The notes under the pieces are model-generated. The model searched no databases. It was not told the DNA's origin and worked only from the letters and a program-made list of their open reading frames with translations. Below, piece by piece: positions 22,471 to 35,150 of a stretch of DNA of 64,000 bases. Source of the stretch: Ovis canadensis (Eukaryota; Chordata; Mammalia; Artiodactyla; Bovidae); the NCBI RefSeq assembly GCF_042477335.2, contig NC_091249.1, positions 52,436,001-52,500,000 of the forward strand, given 5' to 3'. Position numbers and translations under genes: made by a program. Each line of letters begins with the position of its first letter. The stretch's first letter is position 1.

Positions 22471-23890
22471 AGGAAGCCCAGAGTAAGGGAGAGAAGGGGT
22501 TAAATGAGAAAAAGACTGACAGTGACAGATGCTAGAGAGGCGGCAGGAAGGGTTGGTGCTGAAAACTGTCAGGATTTTGTGTTCTGGCAAACATGAATAA
22601 AAGAGAAAGTCAGAAATCAAATATGAGAGGGCAGAGTTGGGACTGTTGTAGGCCTAAACCAAATAGAATGAGTTTGTACCTCATTGAGTGAAAGGAGGGC
22701 ATGCCATTTCATGATCTAATATCATAGAACACGTGCCACCCACTTTGGATAAACTGAATTGTTATGGAGATTGTATCCCATGTCAAGAAGTGAAGAAGTG
22801 AAGTTGAAAAGATAATTGGAAAGTTGGAAGTGAAAATTTGATATCCTGTAGAATAAAACAGACAACTTTATTCTCCTCACCTGGAATAGCCACCATTTCT
22901 GTGTTTACAATTTTAAATCTCAGCCATCCTTCGATGTCTGTCTCTAAGATTCCGTTCCCGACTGCATTAGTTCCCACTCAGCTCCCTCTTCTTGAGTACT
23001 CCAGTTAGAGATGAAGCCCTCAAACAGCTGGCCAAGGCACACTGGTGTGCCTGGAGCCACCAAAATATGCTGACCAATTTTGCCCATAGAGTGAAATGTA
23101 TTGGTTCTACATCTGATTATACTTACTGTTTCAAGAACATCTTATCAGTTAGGATGTTTAGCTGAGTAGGCTGGGCCATCTTGCAAGGTAAAGTCGGACT
23201 CAGCTTGAGGCATACAGAGGCATAAATTAAGCTAGCATCAAAGAAAACTTACCATTTTTGCTGGAGCATGAAAGATCTTTGTCTCATGAGGATCATGAAA
23301 GTGCACAGTTTTGCTCAAACAGCAATATAAAAAGTTAAAAGACAGCCAAGTGGGAAGGACACCTACAGAGGGATAAATAGACCTCACAAAACGTTACCCG
23401 GTAGCAGAGTCTGCTTTGTAGTTGTTGCTGTCTTGTTTTACTGTCATTTTGAGTATTTAAATGTGTGTGCCACTTAAATATTAAGGTCTAATATTTGAAA
23501 GTGTGTTGTGATCAGGAGGAGGCTGAGAACGTCATATGAGTAGCATTTCTCTTATTACATCTATGGTGCTCCTAGTTACTCTCTGCAACTTATGTGCTTT
23601 GAATGGAGACAGAAACCTAATTTATATTATCTTTGGTGTCTTAGTGGCTACGACTCAGTACATATTTGCAGGTTGCTTATGAAAGCTGCTTTTGACTGTT
23701 TTGCTCAATTAAGTTGAATTAAATCAAAGTTTGAAATTTACTCCCCAAATTCCTCTGCTAGTTGGCTTAATAATCTTATGTGACATCTTAACTCTTTAAT
23801 CTATTAAGTCAGTTACCTGGAAAGGGAACACCTTGAGTCAGAGGATTTAATGAAAAAAATCTGTCTAAATTTCTTGGAATCTACTACTAA
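22471..23890. other. Intergenic, nothing recognised
   Basis: AT-rich sequence between SINEs. Open frames are short with no family similarity I can see, and no repeat is identified. Confidence 0.5.
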
Positions 23891-23895
23891 TACCA

Positions 23896-24107
23896 AAGTG
23901 TCCCTGGTGGCTTGGTGGTAAAGAATCTGCCTGCTAATGTGGGAAACACAGGTTCAATTCCTGGGTTGGGAAGATCCCCTGGAGAAGGAAATGGCAACCT
24001 GCTCCAGTATTTTTGCCTGGGAAATCCCATGAACAGAGGCCTTTGGTGGGCCACAGTCCATGGGGTCACAAAAGAGTTGGTCATGACTTGGCGACTAAAT
24101 ACCAATG
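23896..24107 (+). mobile_element. Bov-tA SINE with 13-bp target-site duplication
   Basis: Forward full-length copy flanked by ACTACTAATACCA (23883-23895) and ACTACTAACACCA (24108-24120), one mismatch. Confidence 0.95.
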
Positions 24108-24469
24108 ACTACTAACACCAGAAAAAAACTGTGTAATCTGGTATTTTCATCTCAATACAAGAACAAGTATGTCTTAAGAAACTCTTAAGGTAAGCCATAT
24201 ATAAAGAAAATCTTAGTTTTGAAGAACAAACAGAGGAATATTCTTATTGTATATTCTAGCATAGATATTCTACAGGTTTAACTTCAGACATAGGAAAAGC
24301 AGAGTTCCAGAGTAAAAGTCTGTATCGTTATGTAAATTAAGTTTAACAAAAGCTTGTCATTTTTATGGAGAAACCTTTTCAAAGGTATAAACCTTTATGG
24401 GTTTATAATTTCTAAGTTGTTATTACTAATAATTTGTATTTAATTGTATGTTTTTGTGTGCTTTTAGCT

Positions 24470-24660
24470 ATCAGTTTATACTCATTTATGTGCTAACCAT
24501 TTGGTATACATGATCTCATTTAATAACCGTAATAGCTCTATAAAGTGATCATTGGTTACGGGCTTGCATTCACAATTATCAAGTACCAGAACCAAGGTTC
24601 AATCTCAGGCTTTACTTGCTTCAAAGTTCTTGTGTTTAACCCATTCTACTGACTGCTTCA
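24470..24660 (+). repeat. MIR-like ancient SINE fragment
   Basis: The wording 'gatctcatttaataaccgta ... ctctataaagtga ... aaccaaggttcaatctcagg' follows the MIR core and 3' region. Strongly diverged. Confidence 0.5.
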
Positions 24661-24785
24661 AATCATATAGCAAAGTATTGATACATAGCAACTTACTTTA
24701 CTTAGCCATTAGGGAAAACTGGCTGAGTCCATCTTTCAGCAAGACCAAAGGAGTTTGCCTTAAAAAAATACCACTTTTCAAGATG

Positions 24786-26744
24786 ATATATCATTGAAGG
24801 CTCCCCATGATGAAACAATGAGTTAGTTTATCATCAGCACATCAAGATCATCAAAGATCTCAGGGTGCCATATTCACTGTTCAGCGGCAGGTCATAAAGG
24901 GTCTCCCATGCATCCCATGCTGCTGAAGATGGATAACATCCCAGGTTTCTCCAATATTTCCTGAGATTGGTTGTGGGGATATTCACACAGCACACTGTGA
25001 AACAGGATCCAGCCCCATAGAACACTGCCAGAAACATCTCCTGATACGCAATGCACTTTGCAGCATGTATATGAGGTGTGGAGTGGAAGAGTGCCAGAAT
25101 GATTTAATTCAGAGGTTGTGTTAGGAATAGGATAGACTGATCTTTCCAATCTTACTGTCAGTTTTCACTACTTCTGTATGAAAGGGCATTGAACCTAGGT
25201 TAGTAAATTAGTTTGCCAACACATGCTACCAATAGTCTCAACTGTTAACTATCCAGGGAAACCATTGAAGGGAAAACATATTTACCTACATTCTAAACTT
25301 CTTAAGAATATTGTAGAATCCTGTATATGAAAACGTGTAACACATATATTTGTCTCCAAATCTTCTGGGTTTACCTTTTATGAGTATCAAGTTCATATTT
25401 TATGTAATTGTAGGAAGTATAATATCCTTCAGAGTATTCTGATGATTTCTAGAGAGGGTGTCAACTTCTCTGGAGCTTCCTGTCACCTCTCTAAATTCCC
25501 ATTCCTGGCTCTATCCCTCAGTTCCTGTATACTATATTATCTGCAGTAGCTATCCTTGCTTCCTAACATTTTGTACCAAGTATTGACACAGAACTCTCCT
25601 TGGTTTTCTAAAGACTGTGTAGCTTTTATGAGGAATAGGCTTAAAATTTTGAGGATACTTGGGTAGGTACAGTGCAGAAACAAAAAGAACTTATATTTTA
25701 GTATCAGAATTCACAGTTCTGAAGGTGCCAATCATTTCTCATCACAGATAATTTCTTATTGGCTTTTAGATCCTTAGGACTCAACCAGCCAAGTTCCTTA
25801 GGATCATCCTCACATTTTCTCTCAAGAGCATTCTCCCTTTTTCTAGTCATTCTTTCTGCCTTCATTCATTCATAAAATATTTATTGGGCACTGACTTATA
25901 CCAAACACTGTCCTAGGTTCTGAGGATGCAAAAAGCACCCAAGACAAAGTACATGCCTTTTTAGAGTTCAGGTTCCAGTGGGGAAAGAAAAAAAAAGGAA
26001 ATAAATATTTCAACACTTTATATATCTTATGAAGAAAACAAACTAGAAACCAAAAGAATATCTGAGAAGGGCTGGGTAGGCGTAGGATGGTAAAAGAAGT
26101 GTTCTTGGCAGATGTGACATTTAGTTTAGGGCTAAAGAAGAGGAGAAGCTGGTCATGTGAAGATGAGACAGAACTCCACTGGAAGTCTCATTTAACCCCA
26201 TACGGACATGTATGTGAAGATATTTTGACATTTTTTGATAGGAAGAAAAAATTGGAAACAACATAGATGTCCATTGCTAGGGGAATAGATAAGTAAAATG
26301 TATGTGATTGTGTATTAGTTAAAAGGAGTGAACTTGATTTACAAATAGACCTAAAAACTTAATGTTGAGTGAACAAGAAAATGTGATTTATAACACAACC
26401 TCATTTAGGCAGATTTTTAAAAACACCAACCACACTACATATTTTCAAGGATACATATATATTTAAATAAAGATTTGAGAGCAGATTGGAAGGGCAATGT
26501 GTTAAATACGCTAGAGATGTGCTTCTCAGAATTCTGATTAGAGTAGAAGACCGTTTAGGCTATGCACTCAATTTACTCTGTAGCTTTGTGGCCCTTAAAA
26601 TTAGATCCTGTGTCTAATTTTCAAGACAATCTTCCCTGTGGTTACAGAAGGCAGCTGACTCTATAGTGTACCTTAAGCTGACAGCTGGCTGACCTGATCT
26701 TGTCTTTTTCCTTTTTTAAAGCTTTTAAAACAGCTAACCAAAGG
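24786..26744. other. Intergenic with L2-like sequence
   Basis: No gene recognised. About 25860-26180 carries L2 3'-end wording ('aaaatatttattgggcactg ... cactgtcctaggttctgagg ... aataaatatt'). The open minus-strand frames at 24834-25149 have no recognisable similarity. Confidence 0.5.
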
Positions 26745-26748
26745 CATT

Positions 26749-26959
26749 GTGTGTGTGGTAGTCACTCAGTCGTGTCTGACTCTGTGATTTTTTTGGAAGG
26801 TAGCCCACTAGGCTACTCTGTCCATAGAATTCTCCAGGCAAGAATACTGGAGTGGGTAGTCATCTTCCTTCTCCCTGGATCTTTCTGACCCAGGGATTGA
26901 TTCCAGGTCTCTGGCATTGCAGATAGATTCTTTATCCTCTGAGCTACCAGGGAAGCCCA
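26749..26959 (-). mobile_element. Bov-tA SINE
   Basis: Reverse copy from 'gtgtggtagtcactcagtcg' to 'agctaccagggaagccc'. Diverged in the Bov-A half. Confidence 0.88.
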
Positions 26960-27259
26960 AGGCAGACAACTCAATAATTCTTATAATTGCTATTGCCCCT
27001 ATACTATTCAAGTGCTTCCTGCTACTGCATAAGCTAGTGTTTGACCTCTATCTGAACCTCATCCAAATTCACCACCAGTGAGAGTTTTTCCCTAGATCCA
27101 AGGGCTGTGTTCTTTGTTCTATTTCACCACCTTGTCTTTCTAGGAAGGAATGATAAGGGACAAAGTTCCACAGTTTTGCTTGTTTCATGTTGTAACTTTT
27201 CTTTGCAATATATTGGGGAAAAATGTCCAATAAATACCAATAAATACTTGCATAAAACC

Positions 27260-27740
27260 AATCCTCATTATTTGTGGGGATTCTCCATTTACAAATTTAG
27301 CTACTCATTAAAATTTATTTGTTGTTATTGTTCAGTTGCTCAGTCATGTCTGACTCTTTGCAATCCCATGGATTGCAGCGTGGCAAGCTTCCCTGTCCTT
27401 CACTAGCATGAGTTTGCTCAAACTCATGTCCATTGAGTCAATGATGCCATCCAACCATCTCATCCTCTGTCACCCCTTTCTCCTCCCAAATCAATCCTCA
27501 TAGTGCCTTCATGCTCATTCATGGATGTGAGCACAGCAGCTAAAAAATTTCTCAATCAATGTGTACATTCCCACCTGAAGTCAAGCAAGGCAATGCTCTG
27601 CCTTCTTGTTCCAGCTCGCATACTATAAAGAAGTGCCTTTTCCACAGTGTATTTAATAATATTTTTTGGGCTTTTTTTTTGGTGACTTCACTGTTGTTGT
27701 TTTTTTTTTAACAATGTTATCAATGAGGGGACAGCTCTTT
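27260..27740. mobile_element. Old DNA-transposon-like sequence split by BovB
   Basis: The stretches 27265-27320 (tttgtggggattctccattt ... actcattaaaatttatttg) and 27489-27740 (attcccacctgaagtcaagc, ggtgacttcactgttgttg) read as two parts of one ancient mammalian DNA element. The exact family is uncertain. Confidence 0.4.
27322..27488 (-). mobile_element. BovB LINE 3' fragment
   Basis: Antisense 3' end from 'gttcagttgctcagtcatgt' to 'catctcatcctctgtcaccc'. Confidence 0.88.
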
Positions 27741-28257
27741 AAAAATTTTTTTTGCTATGAAAGTTGTTAATGGGTTTTACAGTTTTGTATTTATTTCAAT
27801 TTGGTGTTCAACTGTATAAGAGAAAACTAGCTAAGTAAAACACGAAGTAATCAATAAAGACAAAGCACAGGTTAAAGAAAAATAAAAAATTAAGTCAAAG
27901 AATAAAACTAAGATCTTGTTCTTTGGAAAAGACTAACAAGTAAGCTTTACACTGGAGTGATTTTTAGGAATGAGACACATACAATATGAGGAACAAAAAT
28001 GGAATTTAATGGACAACAATATAACAGTTAATGTAAAAGCCCAAGCCAAAGATTATTTTCCAGGTAAATATAAACTATAAAAAACAAGCTCAATAATAGA
28101 AAACTAAGTAGACCAATGTGCAAAAAAGTGTTAACATAGCAGGCCTGAAGCTGCTCTTTTCAGAAAGACCTACTTTCAGCTTGGCTCTTGGCTGGCATCT
28201 GAGACCTTGGCACTTGACCTATTCTCCTCGCAATTTTTTTTTCTTGGAAATTTTAAG

Positions 28258-29516
28258 CTATATAATTTTAAAAATTTTATTTACTTTAATGGAGGATAAT
28301 TACTTTACAGTATTGTAGTGGTTTTTGCTGTACATCAACATGAATCAATCACAGGCATACATGTGTCCCTTCCCTCTTGAACACCCCTCTCACCCCCCTC
28401 TCCCCCCCACGCTCCAGGCTGTCAGACAGCACCAGCTTTGGGTTCTGCAGGTCATATGTCAGACTCCCACTGGCTATCTGTTTTACATACGGTAATACAT
28501 ATGCCTCAATGCTATTCTCTCAAATCATCCCACCCTCTCCTTCTCCCACTGTGTCCAAAAGTCTATTCTTTATGCCTGCGTCTTCTTTGCTGTCCTGCAT
28601 GTTGGATCATAAGTACCATCTTTCTAGATCCCACATATATGCATTAATATATGATATTTGTGTTTCTCTTTCTGACTTATTTAGGTTCATCCACCTCCTT
28701 AGAACTGACTCAAATGCATTCATTTTTATAGCTAAGTAATACCCCATTGTGTATATGCACCCCAACTTCCTTATCCATTCATCTGCCGATGGACATCTAG
28801 TTTGCTTCCATGTCCTAGCTATTGTAAATAGTGCTGCAATGAACACTGGGGTACATGTGTACAGTGTAAGAGGGTTACCATTTCTCCACTCCCTCTCCAG
28901 CATTTATTGTTTGTTGACTTTTTGATGAAGGCCATTCTGACCAGTGTAAGATGATACCTCATTGTGATTTTGATTTGCATTTCTCTAATAATGTTGAGCA
29001 TCGTGTTTATTAGCCATCTGTATGTTTTCTCTGGAGAAATGTTAGGTCTTCTGCCCACTTTTTGATTAGGTTGTTTGTTTTTCTGGCATTGAGCTGCTTA
29101 TATATTTTGGAGATTAAGTCTTTGTCAGTTGTTTCATTTGCTATTATTTTCTCCCATTCTGAGAGTTGTCTTCTCACCTTTCTTATAGTTTCCTTAGTTG
29201 TGCAAAAGCTTTTAAGTTTAATTAGGTCCCATATGTTTATTTTTTAATTTCCTTAGGAGGTGGATCATAGAGGATATTTCTTTAATAACTTTAATTTAAT
29301 TGCTTTAATTACTTTAAGGAGGTGTATCATAGAGGAGATGCTGTGATTTATGTCAGAGAGTGTTCTGCCTATGTTTTCCTCCAAGAGTTTTATAGTTTCT
29401 GGTCTTACATTTAGATCTTGAATCCATTTTGAGTTTACCTTTGTGTGTGGTGTCCCAAAGTGTTCTAAGTTCATTCTTCTCTGTGTAGTTGTCCAGTTTT
29501 CACAGCACCTCTTGTT
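28258..29516 (-). mobile_element. L1 LINE, 3' part (ORF2 C-terminus plus 3' UTR), left arm of an inverted pair
   Basis: On the minus strand the L1 3' UTR (reverse of 'ttactttaatggaggataat') precedes ORF2 C-terminal coding remnants: [20 protein letters not shown] and GYYLAIKMNAFES near 28680-28840, and further upstream [17 protein letters not shown] and [14 protein letters not shown] near 29330-29450. Several frame breaks. A 66-bp offset duplication (ggaggtg(g/t)atcatagagga) lies at 29256-29340. Confidence 0.9.
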
Positions 29517-30001
29517 GAAGAGACTGTCAAAACAGTATAGTACTGGTACAAAACCAAATACAGATTGATGGAACAGGATAGAAAGCTCAGAAATAAATCC
29601 ATGCTCTATGGCCAATTAAATTAGGACAGGAAGGCAAGACTACACAATATTGGAGATAGTCTCTTCAACAAATTATTCTGGGAAAACTGAACAGCTACAT
29701 GTAAAAACTGAAATTAGATCATTCTTTAACAGCCTACACAAAAATAAGCTTAAAATAGATTAAAGACTTATATATGAGATGGAACACTATAAAACTCCTA
29801 GCAGAAAACATAGGCACCACACTCTCTGACATAGTTCACAGGAATATGCTTTTCAATCTTTCTCCCAGAATAATGGAAATAAAACAAAAATAAGCAAATA
29901 GGACCTACTTAAACTCAAAAGCTTTTGCACAGCAAAGGAAACTAAACAAAATGAAAAGACAACCCACAGACTGGAAGAAAATAATTGCAACTGATGTGAC
30001 T

Positions 30002-30616
30002 AGAAACAGTGACAGATTTTACTTTCCTGGGTTCCAAAATCACTGCAGATGGTGACTGCAGCCATGAAATTCTTTAAAAGACACTTGCTCCTTGGAAGAA
30101 AAGCTATGATGAACCTAGACAGCTTATCAAAAAGCAGAGATGTTACTTTGCCAACAGAAGTCTATCTAGTCAAAGCTATGGTTTTTCCAATGTTTCATGT
30201 ATGGATGTGAGAGCTGGACCATAAAGCTGAGCGCTGAAGAACTGATGCTTTTGAACTGTGGTGATGGAGAAGACTCTTGTCCCTTGGACTGCAAGGAGAT
30301 CCAACCAGTCCATCCTAAAGGAAATCAATCCTGAATATTCATTGGAAGGACTGATGTTGAAGCTGAAACTCCAATACTTTGGCCACCTGATGTGAAGAAC
30401 CGAATCATTAGAAAAGACCCTGATGCTGGGAAAGATTGAAGGCAGGAGGAGAAAGGGGACAACAGAGGATGAGATGGGTAGATAGCATCACTGACTTGAT
30501 GGACATGAGTTTGAGCAGGCTCTGGGAGTTGGTGATGGACAGAGAAGGCTGGCGTGCTTCAGTCCAGGGGTCACAAAGAGTCGGACTCAACTGAGCAACT
30601 GAACTGAACTGAACTG
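30002..30616 (+). mobile_element. BovB LINE inserted in L1, 13-bp target-site duplication
   Basis: BovB 3' portion encoding remnants of the C-terminal reverse-transcriptase region, ending in the ACTGA-repeat tail. The direct repeat AACTGATGTGACT at 29989-30001 and 30617-30629 defines the insertion into the older L1. Confidence 0.93.
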
Positions 30617-31366
30617 AACTGATGTGACTCCAAAATTTACAAACAGCGTATGAGACTTAACATCATGAAAACAACCCAATGAAAAAAATGGGTGGAAAAC
30701 CTAAATAGACATTTCTCCAAAGAAGCCATAGAGAAGGCCAAAGTCACATGAAAAAATGCTCAGCATCACTAATTATTAGAGAAATGCAAATCAAAACTAC
30801 AGTGAGATATCACCTCACACCAGTCAAAATGGTTATCATCAAAAAATCCACAAACAATAAATCCTGGGGAGGGTATGGAGAGAAGGGAACCCTCCTATGC
30901 TGTTGGTGGGAATGTAAATTGGTACATTGTAATATTATTAATATTCAGACATGAAAGCTTGAAATAATGCCATTTGCAGCAACATAGATGCCCCTAGAGA
31001 TTGTCATACTGAGTGAAGTAAGTCAGACAGAGCAAGACAAATATCATGTGATACTGTTTATATGTGGAATCTAAAATATGTTACAAAAGAACTTATTTAC
31101 AAAACAGAGATAGAGTCACAGATGTAGAAACAAACTTTTGGTTACCGAGGGTGGAGGGGGAGGGGTAATTTGGGAAACTGGGATTAAAAAATATACACTA
31201 CATAAAATAGATAACTAATAAGAACCTAGTGTATAGCACAGAGAGCTCTACTCAATACTCTGTAATGACCTATATGGGAAAAGAATCTAAAAAATTAATG
31301 GATATATGTATAAATGATTCACTTTGCTGTACACCTGAAACTAACACAACATTGTAAATCAACTAC

Positions 31367-31508
31367 ATGTGTGCTAAACCGCTTCAGTCGTGTCCGACTC
31401 TTTGTGACCCTATGGACTGTAACCCGCCAGGCTCCTCTGTCCATGGGATTCTCCAGGGAAGAATACTGGAGTGGGTTGCCATTTCCTCCTCCAGGGCATC
31501 TTCCTGAC
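31367..31508 (-). mobile_element. Bov-A SINE inserted in L1 3' end
   Basis: Reverse Bov-A body ('cgcttcagtcgtgtccgact' to 'cctccagggcatcttcctga') separates the L1 3' terminal words 'gtaaatcaactac' and 'actccaataaaaatt', which are normally contiguous. Confidence 0.85.
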
Positions 31509-31540
31509 CACACTCCAATAAAAATTTAAAAAACAAACAA

Positions 31541-32835
31541 GTTGACCCCCCAAAACTTTCTTTTTGGAGAACATTCCAAGGACAGGGGATGTTATATGCT
31601 TAGATCCTGAAGTGGGATGAAGATGCCCTGTTGATGTATAGGAAGAAATCTAGAGACAAAAGTGCAATGAAAATTTAAAAAATTATAGTTCTGTCTTATT
31701 TTTTCCTTGAAATTAGTAAAAAAAAAAAAGGACAAGTAAATTATTTTCCCAAATTCAGTGGTTATTTTGGGGGTGACAACCTTCTTCCTATGAGTTATAA
31801 TATACAAGTTAAAAAAAAAGTTGACAGCATTTGCCTTAGTTCAAAAGTAAAATACTTCGGTCCCAACAAAACAAGAGTGAATTGATCAATAGAAGCATAT
31901 CCACAGAAGACACTTGACCAACTTGGACAAGGGCCTTATATATCAGTTATAAATATACTCTTTCCTTTGTACAAGATAGTTAGAGGAAATTATGAGCGTA
32001 AGTCAGGCGCTCCTGAGCACATTCTAAAAGCTGGGACACATCAACTCCTCTGGTTGGTTTCTGAGGGGGATGTGGGGTGATGGATGCCCTTGACCTCTGC
32101 GTCATTATGCAAACAGAGCGTCGTCGTATTCCACTGAGACTCCTGGAGACTTCTATACTCTCTCACAGTGCAATGTTGTTGCTAGCATCCGGTGGCAAAT
32201 GGGGGATGGAGACAGGATGAATGAGGGTTAGGGTCATTCCATCCCAGGAAGCCCTCTGCCCTTAGATGAAAACCCCAGTGGCAGCCCCTAGAGCCCTTGA
32301 TGAGTTTGGGTCTGCTTCTTCTGCCTGATCTCTGGAGAGCCACTGAAGGACTTGGCACCCTTGGAACATCTGGAGCCCCGGGCATCTTCTTCAGGGCACA
32401 GTGAGTAGGCCCCATGGGGAAGGGCCACTGAGCCCAGATTGGAGTGCTACAATCACATCTTGACATGATGCCAGTGACTACACCTGCCTAAGTGGCCTAC
32501 CAACATGTCCTTAGCACACAACCAAGGGGTCTGGCAGAGCCCCATGCATCACTTGGAGTTTCCCAAACAGGCCCAAATGTCTTGACCTTCTTGAAGGATA
32601 TTTCACCTTAAGGACTAGTGAATGGAGCCCTAAGTTGGCCACACAGTCAAGTGAGTTCTCACAAAACTCATAATCTCCTCCTAGAAAGCAATATTGGACA
32701 AGGGATGCAATTCTCATATTTTTTGCCTTGTACACGACTGAAGCAACTTAGCTGCAGCAGCATGTTATATTGTCAAAGAAACTGTGAAGGAAGAAACATC
32801 TGTTGCAAATTTGCCAGGAGGAACAGGAGGCCTGT
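31541..32835. other. Intergenic, unidentified
   Basis: No gene or repeat recognised. 32030-32480 is more GC-rich than its surroundings and has a 94-codon minus-strand frame starting MSRCDCSTPIWAQW, with no family similarity I can name. It could be an old LTR or a decayed retrocopy. Confidence 0.3.
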
Positions 32836-33575
32836 TGTCATTCAGTTGCTGAGTGTAGTCCAATTCTTTGAGACCTCATGGACTGCAGCGCACCAGGCTT
32901 CCCTCTCTCACACCATCTCTCAGGAGTTGGCCCAAGTTCGTGTCCCTTGAATGCCATCCAACCATCACATCCTCTGATGCCATCTTTTCCTTCTGCCTTC
33001 AATCTTTCCCAGCATCAAGGTCTTTTCCAGTGAGTTGGCTCTTCACATCAGGTGGCCAAAGTATCGGAGCTTCAGCTTCAGCATCAGTCCTTCCGAGTAT
33101 TCAGGATTGATTTCCTTTAAGATTGACTAGTTTGATGTCTTTACTGTCCAAGGGACTATCAAGAGTCTTCTCCAGCACCACAGTTTGAAAGCATCAATAT
33201 TTTGACACTCTGCCTTCTTTATGGTCCAGCTCTCATATCTGTATATGACTACTGGAAAGACCACAGCCTTGACTATATGGACCTTTGTCAGCAAAGTGAT
33301 GTCTTTGCTTTTTAACACACTGTCTAGGTTTGTCATAGCTTTCCTTCCAGGAAGCAATGGTCTTCTAATTTCATGGCTGCAGTCACTATTCCACAGTGAT
33401 TTTAGAGCCCAAGAAGAGGAAATCTGTCATTGCTTCCACCATTTCCCCTTTGATTTGCTATGAAGTGATTGGACCAGATGCCATGATCTTAGTTTTTTGA
33501 AAGTTGAGTTTTAAGCCAGCTTTTTCCACTCTCCTCCTTCACCCTCATCAAGAGGTTCTTTAGTTCCTATATGTG
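32836..33575 (-). mobile_element. BovB LINE 3' part, 5'-truncated
   Basis: Antisense BovB from the 3' end ('tgttgtcattcagttgctga') through reverse-transcriptase C-terminal codons. The minus strand keeps LLTKVHIVKAVVFPVVIYRY and IDAFKLWCWRRLL with breaks. Truncated at about 33575 ('gttctttagttcc'). Confidence 0.9.
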
Positions 33576-33589
33576 GGTCATGAGTTAAC

Positions 33590-35150
33590 AGTTAGAACCT
33601 TGTATAGAACAACTCACTGGTTTAGGATTGAGAAGACCTACTAATGCTCAACCAAAAGATGATGCCTGTAAAAATTAATACACAGAAATCTCAACTGTTG
33701 ATAAAAATGGAGGCAGGAGGCCAGAAGGGGGAGCTCTAACACCCTACAACCATAGTGGAATGTGAAAGACTTCTCTTGCCTGGCAGGAGTCAATGAAAGA
33801 TGGTTACAGTGCAATCAATGAGAAGCTACTATAGTTTGAACTCTTTTTTCCTTCTCCACCCCCACCCTGCCCCAATAAATAAGTTCTCTCTTTATTGCAA
33901 AAGATTTCATGTGGCTTGCCATGGTTGCTGATGCCAAATTGCAATTCTTTGATGATCATGAACAAACCCATTTTTGCTGGAGAAATAACTGTCAGTCTAT
34001 TTAAGGTCAGCATTTTTGGCCCACATAGGGATCCAGAGAAGACCTCCAACAACTGGAAGGTGGGTGCTCAAACAGTTGTGATACCAGCACTGAGCTCACT
34101 GATGCTTGATGCTTTTCTTAGGGACCCTGGGGTTTGAAGGTTAGGTCTTTCTCCTGGATCGGAGTTGCCCTCTTTGCTTTGCGGATCTCCAGGTTTTATT
34201 CAGGATCTATATTAAAGTTTTTTTATTTTTATTTTTATTTATTTATTGTTATTATTATTATTTTTATATTAAAGTTTTATCCTTTCTGATTAAAGCCTTG
34301 TTTATCTTCAAGTACTCTTTTGGCACATTGACCTGACTTGAAATCAAGCTGTTCCAACTGGAATTCCCTCACTTTCAGCTTGATTCCTTTTGGAACAGGG
34401 ACTCTTCTATCAGATCTGTGCTGTTAAGCATTCAACCTGAGCCCTTGAAACTGGCTCGTGTTAATGCCTGCAGGGTTTTTGAGCTGTTAGGGCTTTTTGT
34501 AAATTGTTCTACTCTAGAGAAAAACTTCTGGGAAATAGGATCCCAGTTACCTAAATATTTTGCAGGAGCATTTGCCCCTGCCTCCCTCAACCACAGGGAC
34601 ACTGGATTTTATGTTTAAAAACTGTGGTCCTTCCTCATGTGCATTTCTGTGTAGACCTGAGGCAGGAGATAGATGGGCTCCAGGCCAGACATTTACAACT
34701 AGCCTCTTGTTCATATTTCTTGAGGCAGAGTATAGATGGACTCCAGATCAGAAGTTTACAGCCAGCCTCCTGTTTATACTTCAAGATAGAAATAACAACA
34801 AGAACAGGGTAAATAGCTGGACTTTGTCTCTTGGGGACACTTTAAGATAACAATAATGACAGGGACAGACAGGGATTAAGCACTGCCTGGGTAAAAGATC
34901 AAGAGGTCATCGTTGGGGTCAGGGAGACCTTGACTGCGCATGTGCAGAAAGGTTCTGTGGGGTCAAAAAGGGAGGGGATGCCAAACCATAATAAGTATTA
35001 CTAACTTCCAAAGGCCCTTGTGCGAAAATCCATCTTGGCTAAAGGATGTGCATGCACAGAGGGAAGGGCCCTGAGTCAAAGAACAAAGCAGGTTGATTGG
35101 GCAGAGAAAAACAAAGACATGGAAGACTGCCCTCTTACAAATGATTTAAA
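33590..35150 (+). mobile_element. Probable ERV/LTR-derived non-coding sequence
   Basis: Features suggest LTR or leader sequence of an old endogenous retrovirus: two AATAAA-type signals near 33870-33890, a T/A-rich stretch at 34218-34275, a 'gattaaagccttgtttatc' word near 34290, and imperfect tandem repeats at 34657-34860. The boundaries and family are not established, and the link to the gag-pol remnant at 37.4 kb is inference. Confidence 0.35.
34657..34782. repeat. Two-copy 63-bp imperfect tandem repeat
   Basis: The unit beginning 'ctgaggcaggagatagatgg' (34657-34719) is repeated at 34720-34782 (ttgaggcagagtatagatgg) with scattered substitutions. A second repeat pair follows (aagata(g/a) ... 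ac(a)ggg, from about 34783 and 34844, period 61). Tandem enhancer-like repeats are common in retroviral U3 regions. Confidence 0.8.

Larger units (their letters stand above)
29520..31540 (+). mobile_element. L1 LINE, ORF2 C-terminal part plus 3' UTR, right arm of an inverted pair
   Basis: Plus-strand L1 covering the same ORF2 segment as the left arm (for example 'gaccagtcaaaatggttat'-type text at 30820 and the 'ctgttggtgggaatgtaaat' motif at 30900), then 3' UTR text 'acacctgaaactaacacaac' and a terminal 'ccaataaaaatttaaaaaac'. It is interrupted by BovB at 30002-30616 and by a SINE at 31367-31508, with a deletion near 30925. No intact frame. Confidence 0.9.

Noticed and set aside
24834-25149. 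Overlapping 67- and 85-codon minus-strand frames
   Set aside because: No recognisable family and two competing frames of similar length. Treated as chance.
32182-32466. 94-codon minus-strand frame in GC-richer sequence
   Set aside because: No domain or homology seen and no splice or poly(A) context, so not called as a gene.
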